Assembly: GCA_002408385.1 (NCBI GenBank)
Contig: DHSB01000230.1
Span: 1-7,128 of the forward strand
DNA length: 7,128 nt
Direction of reading: 5' to 3'
Source: Myxococcales bacterium UBA5297
Lineage (GTDB): Bacteria > Myxococcota > Myxococcia > Myxococcales > UBA5297
The notes beneath the pieces were generated by a model. It searched no databases. It was given only the letters and a program-made list of their open reading frames with translations, and was not told the DNA's origin. This document shows, piece by piece, positions 5,115-7,128 of the stretch (position 1 is the first letter of the stretch; each line of letters starts with the position of its first letter). The translations under genes were made by a program, and so were the position numbers.

Positions 5115-6281
5115 TTAGCGCTCGGGTTCGATCTCCCTTGGCGTTCGCGCACCCAAGCCGAGCGGGGCGCGGCTTTCGCGGGTGAGCAGGCTGATGAGGA
5201 TTTCGTTGTTCTGTCGCGCCCGCTGCCTGAGCCCGCGAATCTCGTTGGAGATGTGCTCGCGAAGCTGCCCGCGCCCGTCCCAGGAGCGGTCGAGGTGGGC
5301 GATGAGCTTGCCGGGGTTGAGCCGCTCTATCGGCGGCCCGCTCAGCCCAAGCTCCTCGAGGAAGCCGGCGACCTTCGGGGCATAGGGCAGCGCGACGAAG
5401 GGGACCTGCTGCATCGCCGAGAAGATGAGGAAGTGCAGCCGCATGCCGACGCAGAACTCGAAGCGGCCGACGATGGAGAGCAGTTGGCCGGAGGTGTACT
5501 CGCCCCGCAGCACCGAGGCGCGCTGCACGCTGCGCATGCGGGCGAGCACCGCGTAGGAGTGCTGCAGGTCGGTGTGTCGTCGCTCCATCGGGACGAAGAC
5601 CACGTCGGCGTCGAGGCGGTCGACGACGTAGTCGGCCACGTTGGCGAGCAGCTCGTGGTAGCCCTGCTCGTTGAGCTCGGGGGCTGCCGGCCCCCGCTCG
5701 CGCACCGACATGCCGACGACGCGCCGGCCGAGCAGCCCCTCGTGCGCGAGCACCTGCTCGGGGACCGGCTCGGGCGTCACCAGCAGGGCGGGATCGGCGG
5801 TCACCTTCACCTCGCGCCGCAGGTTGCATTGCTCGAGCAGGTGCTTGGCTATCCGGTCGCGCACGGTGACCGCGCCCGCCGCCTCGAGCGAGGCGCAGAC
5901 CTCGGCGCGCGCCTCCGCGTCGAGCAGCGGGCCGACCCCGACCGCGTAGACCATCGTGGGCACGCCCAGCTCGTGGGCCAGGTTCAGCTCGCGCAGATAG
6001 AGCCGGGCCTCGCCGTTGAAGAGGATGCCGCCACCGCCCAGCACGAACAGGTCGAGCGAGCGCAGCGGCTCGACCATCTCCTCGCGCAGAGCCTGGCGCA
6101 CCGGCACTGCACGCTCGACCCGGTGCCGCTGCAGCGTGTCTTCGGGGTTTCTGGAGAAGACGGTGAGCTCCACCGGGAGGGAGCGCCGCAGCTCGCCGAT
6201 GATGCCCGCGAGGATCGCCTCGTCGCCGAGGTTGGTACCGCCGTAGGACCCGGAGATTCCGACGTGGAAGATCCTCGACAT
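5115..6281 (-). CDS. Polysaccharide pyruvyl transferase family protein (PF04230, CsaB-like)
   Basis: The protein is 388 aa from the ATG at 6281. Family features in order are SGSYGGTNLGDEAIL (10-24), the first-strand loop of CsaB/PssM-type enzymes; LFVLGGGGILFNG (78-90); YAVGVGPL (112-119); VTVRD (138-142); TADPALL (161-167); GMSVRERG (190-197); VPMERRHTDLQ (230-240); GMRLHFLIFSA (279-289); and YAPKVAGFLEELG (300-312). These enzymes move a pyruvyl group from phosphoenolpyruvate to a sugar in a surface glycan, as a ketal. The fold is GT-B-like and cytoplasmic, and no signal peptide is seen. The frame continues upstream through low-complexity arginine-rich sequence without similarity, so the start is placed where the family begins; only a weak GGGG precedes it, and a GTG at 6314 is an alternative. 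The C-terminal ~20 residues (after 368) appear disordered. The specific CsaB name is avoided because no S-layer homology protein is nearby. Confidence 0.87.
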   Translation of the reverse strand: MSRIFHVGISGSYGGTNLGDEAILAGIIGELRRSLPVELTVFSRNPEDTLQRHRVERAVPVRQALREEMVEPLRSLDLFVLGGGGILFNGEARLYLRELNLAHELGVPTMVYAVGVGPLLDAEARAEVCASLEAAGAVTVRDRIAKHLLEQCNLRREVKVTADPALLVTPEPVPEQVLAHEGLLGRRVVGMSVRERGPAAPELNEQGYHELLANVADYVVDRLDADVVFVPMERRHTDLQHSYAVLARMRSVQRASVLRGEYTSGQLLSIVGRFEFCVGMRLHFLIFSAMQQVPFVALPYAPKVAGFLEELGLSGPPIERLNPGKLIAHLDRSWDGRGQLREHISNEIRGLRQRARQNNEILISLLTRESRAPLGLGARTPREIEPER

Positions 6282-6380
6282 GCCCCAAAGCTGTCCGCCC
6301 CGAAACGCCGTCACAACGTCCCCAAAGGTGGCGCCAGAGCGGTTGCGCGGGCGCCCGCTCCCTCGCCTTCTCGGCGCGCA

Positions 6381-6394
6381 TCGCTGCGCAGCGA
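6381..6394. promoter_or_regulatory. 14-bp perfect palindrome, possible operator
   Basis: TCGCTGCGCAGCGA is an exact palindrome in the divergent region, about 100 bases upstream of the pyruvyl transferase start and 193 bases before the HicB-like start. Perfect symmetry without a loop suits a dimeric DNA-binding protein rather than an RNA hairpin. No cognate regulator is encoded in the window. Confidence 0.35.
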
Positions 6395-6555
6395 ATTGCA
6401 GCGGAGCGGGCCGCAGTCCGGGCCGCCTCTTCTTCACGCGCGCACGGAGGCCGCCGAGGCGGCGGTGCTCCCCGCCTCGCGCGCCGCGACGTGGACCTTC
6501 GCCCGAGCAGGCGGGCGCTTTCGGTGGGCGAACCTCGGGGCGGCCGCGGCGGTGG

Positions 6556-6561
6556 TAGGGT
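6556..6561 (+). promoter_or_regulatory. Possible -10 element for the hicBA-like pair
   Basis: TAGGGT, 26 bases before the GTG at 6588, matches three of six bases of TATAAT in a GC-rich setting. No recognisable -35 hexamer lies 16-18 bases upstream, so this is a weak call. Confidence 0.25.
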
Positions 6562-6587
6562 GCCAGGCGTCGCTTGCCGGAGGCACC

Positions 6588-6812
6588 GTGGAAGACCGCT
6601 GCGAAATCGAATTCCTCGTCGAGGAGCTGCCCGAGGGCGGCTATCTGGCCCGCTCGCTGGGCGCCTGCATCGTCACCGAGGCCGCCGATCTCGAGGAGCT
6701 GCGCACGCAGGTGCGCGAGGCCCTCTGCTGCCACTTCGACGAGGGGTGCGTGCCACAGGCGGCCAAGCTGCGGTTCGTGAAGGTCGTGCGCGAGGAACTG
6801 CTCGCCCGATGA
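6588..6812 (+). CDS. HicB-like antitoxin-type protein, short form (74 aa)
   Basis: The protein begins at GTG 6588, with GGAGG four bases upstream (6579-6583), and has 74 residues. It shows the HicB partial RNase H-like core: strand EIEFLVEE (6-13), then PEGGYLARSLG (15-25), where GGY.A is the family hallmark, strand ACIVTEA, and helix DLEELRTQVREAL (34-46). Related small proteins are often mislabelled as 2-oxoisovalerate dehydrogenase in databases. Typical HicB antitoxins add a C-terminal helix-turn-helix or ribbon-helix-helix; none is present here, so the protein ends soon after the core. Five cysteines occur (5, 27, 47, 48, 54), three of them clustered around CCHFDEGC. The stop overlaps the next start (ATGA), so the pair is co-translated. 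Presumed role: bind and neutralise the downstream HicA-like protein (inference from family and context). The same frame stays open far upstream, but that sequence is antisense to the pyruvyl transferase and not credible. Confidence 0.82.
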   Translation: MEDRCEIEFLVEELPEGGYLARSLGACIVTEAADLEELRTQVREALCCHFDEGCVPQAAKLRFVKVVREELLAR

Positions 6813-7051
6813 AGCGCCCGCGAGACCTGTCGGCCCGCGAGCTGGTTCAGAAGCTCAAGCCGCTCGGCTACCGCGTCACGCGCCAGGTCGGCAGCCACAT
6901 GCGCCTGACTACCGAGGTGAACGGGCAGCACCACCTGACCATCCCGGCCCACAGCCGGCTGACCATCGGCAAGGTCAACGCGGTGCTTTGGGAGCTGGTG
7001 CGCCACTTCAAGCGTCCGCGCGCCGAGCTCGTGGAGCTGATCTTCGACTGA
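6809..7051 (+). CDS. HicA-like (YcfA) mRNA interferase-type toxin
   Basis: The protein is 80 aa and starts inside the stop of the HicB-like gene. It has the small double-stranded-RNA-binding-like fold of HicA (PF07927): helix SARELVQKLKPLGY (8-21), then strand YRVTRQVGSHMRLT (21-34). Its GSH (28-30) places His30 at the catalytic position of HicA toxins. A second strand HHLTIPAHSRLTIG (41-54) follows, then a C-terminal helix KVNAVLWELV (55-64). Family members cleave mRNA and tmRNA in the cytoplasm until bound by HicB. The length slightly exceeds the classical 58-65 residues because of about 15 C-terminal residues (RAELVELIFD end). The antitoxin-first order is the reverse of E. coli hicAB. No ribosome binding site is needed beyond coupling. 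Toxicity is inferred, not shown; some such pairs in GC-rich bacteria have never been tested. Confidence 0.85.
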   Translation: MKRPRDLSARELVQKLKPLGYRVTRQVGSHMRLTTEVNGQHHLTIPAHSRLTIGKVNAVLWELVRHFKRPRAELVELIFD

Positions 7052-7056
7052 CGAGC

Positions 7057-7073
7057 GGGCCTCCATTCGGCCC
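7057..7073 (+). terminator. Weak hairpin just after the HicA-like gene
   Basis: GGGCC (7057-7061) pairs with GGCCC (7069-7073) around a seven-base loop, six bases after the stop. A short pyrimidine stretch (CCTCT) follows, but not a true T-run. It is a possible terminator; the stem is short. The remaining bases to the right edge show nothing. Confidence 0.25.
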
Positions 7074-7128
7074 CTCTGCCTCGAGTGGCGCTGGAAAATC
7101 ACCTACCCGGTCACCCCGAGCGTAGGCC

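Larger units (their letters stand above)
6282..6587. other. Divergent intergenic region between the pyruvyl transferase and hicBA-like genes
   Basis: This 306-base gap has no convincing gene. It must carry promoters firing in both directions. It contains a 14-bp perfect palindrome (6381-6394), a GGGCCGC direct repeat twelve bases apart (6408-6414 and 6420-6426), and a GCCGCC/GGCGGC inverted repeat separated by two bases (6450-6463). A weak -10-like TAGGGT lies at 6556-6561. I found no clear promoter for the leftward gene. Confidence 0.55.

Noticed and set aside
5115..6281. Naming the pyruvyl transferase csaB and inferring an S-layer anchoring system
   Set aside because: The motifs fit PF04230 in general, but no S-layer homology domain protein or cell-wall polymer gene is present to support the specific name.
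3391..6381. A 996-codon open frame on the minus strand spanning both enzyme genes
   Set aside because: Its translation is almost entirely arginine, alanine and proline without family motifs, whereas two other minus-strand frames give clear pyruvyl transferase and FAD oxidoreductase proteins.
6282..6734. N-terminal extension of the pyruvyl transferase by 151 codons
   Set aside because: The extension is low-complexity and has no similarity to the family, whose conserved N-terminal strand begins just after the ATG at 6281.
3621..6812. Long plus-strand open frames antisense to the two enzyme genes, the second reaching into the HicB-like gene
   Set aside because: They are low-complexity shadows of high-GC codons. 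Only the last 74 codons, from GTG 6588 with a ribosome binding site, carry a recognisable domain.
1..7128. CRISPR array, tRNA, rRNA, insertion sequence or prophage
   Set aside because: No regularly spaced direct repeats, cloverleaf sequences, transposase or phage motifs were seen on either strand.

Overview
This is a GC-rich bacterial window, with G/C strongly enriched at third codon positions. It carries eight supported protein genes: six on the minus strand filling most of it, and a two-gene toxin-antitoxin-like pair on the plus strand at the right end. No rRNA, tRNA, CRISPR array, insertion sequence or phage gene is visible. The gene content (a pseudopilin GspG-like extracytoplasmic domain, an HdeD/DUF308 membrane protein, a PF12831-type FAD oxidoreductase, a polysaccharide pyruvyl transferase and a HicBA-like pair) suits a free-living, high-GC bacterium with a complex envelope. 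Myxococcota or Planctomycetota would fit, but no marker gene fixes the phylum.

Layout, reading the minus strand from right to left. A pyruvyl transferase family protein (5115-6281) is followed after 96 bases by an FAD-dependent oxidoreductase (3450-5018). The gap holds a T-run behind a weak hairpin, so co-transcription is uncertain. A gap of about 310 bases leads to an unrecognised, probably exported, Ig-like protein (2326-3135, or from 3159). A second gap of 323 bases, rich in inverted repeats, leads to an HdeD-family six-helix membrane protein (1421-2002). A 153-base gap contains a 12-bp hairpin (1361-1405) and then a plausible sigma70-type promoter (1328-1356). These precede a membrane-anchored protein with a GspG-like C-terminal domain (290-1267), whose stop overlaps (ATGA) the start of a membrane protein that runs off the left edge (1-290). 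The last two are the most convincing co-translated pair on this strand.

On the plus strand, a divergent 306-base region with a 14-bp perfect palindrome separates the pyruvyl transferase from a short HicB-like gene (6588-6812). That gene overlaps by ATGA a HicA-like gene (6809-7051). The order is antitoxin first and toxin second, and the HicB-like partner is only 74 aa with no visible DNA-binding domain.

Functionally, the two genes at 3450-6281 may belong to envelope or polysaccharide metabolism, but the oxidoreductase substrate cannot be read from the sequence. The window does not show a clear new multi-gene defence or biosynthetic system. The most unusual items are the GspG-like domain on a two-helix anchor instead of a pilin helix, the minimal cysteine-rich HicB-like gene, and several strong uncharacterised inverted repeats in the gaps.
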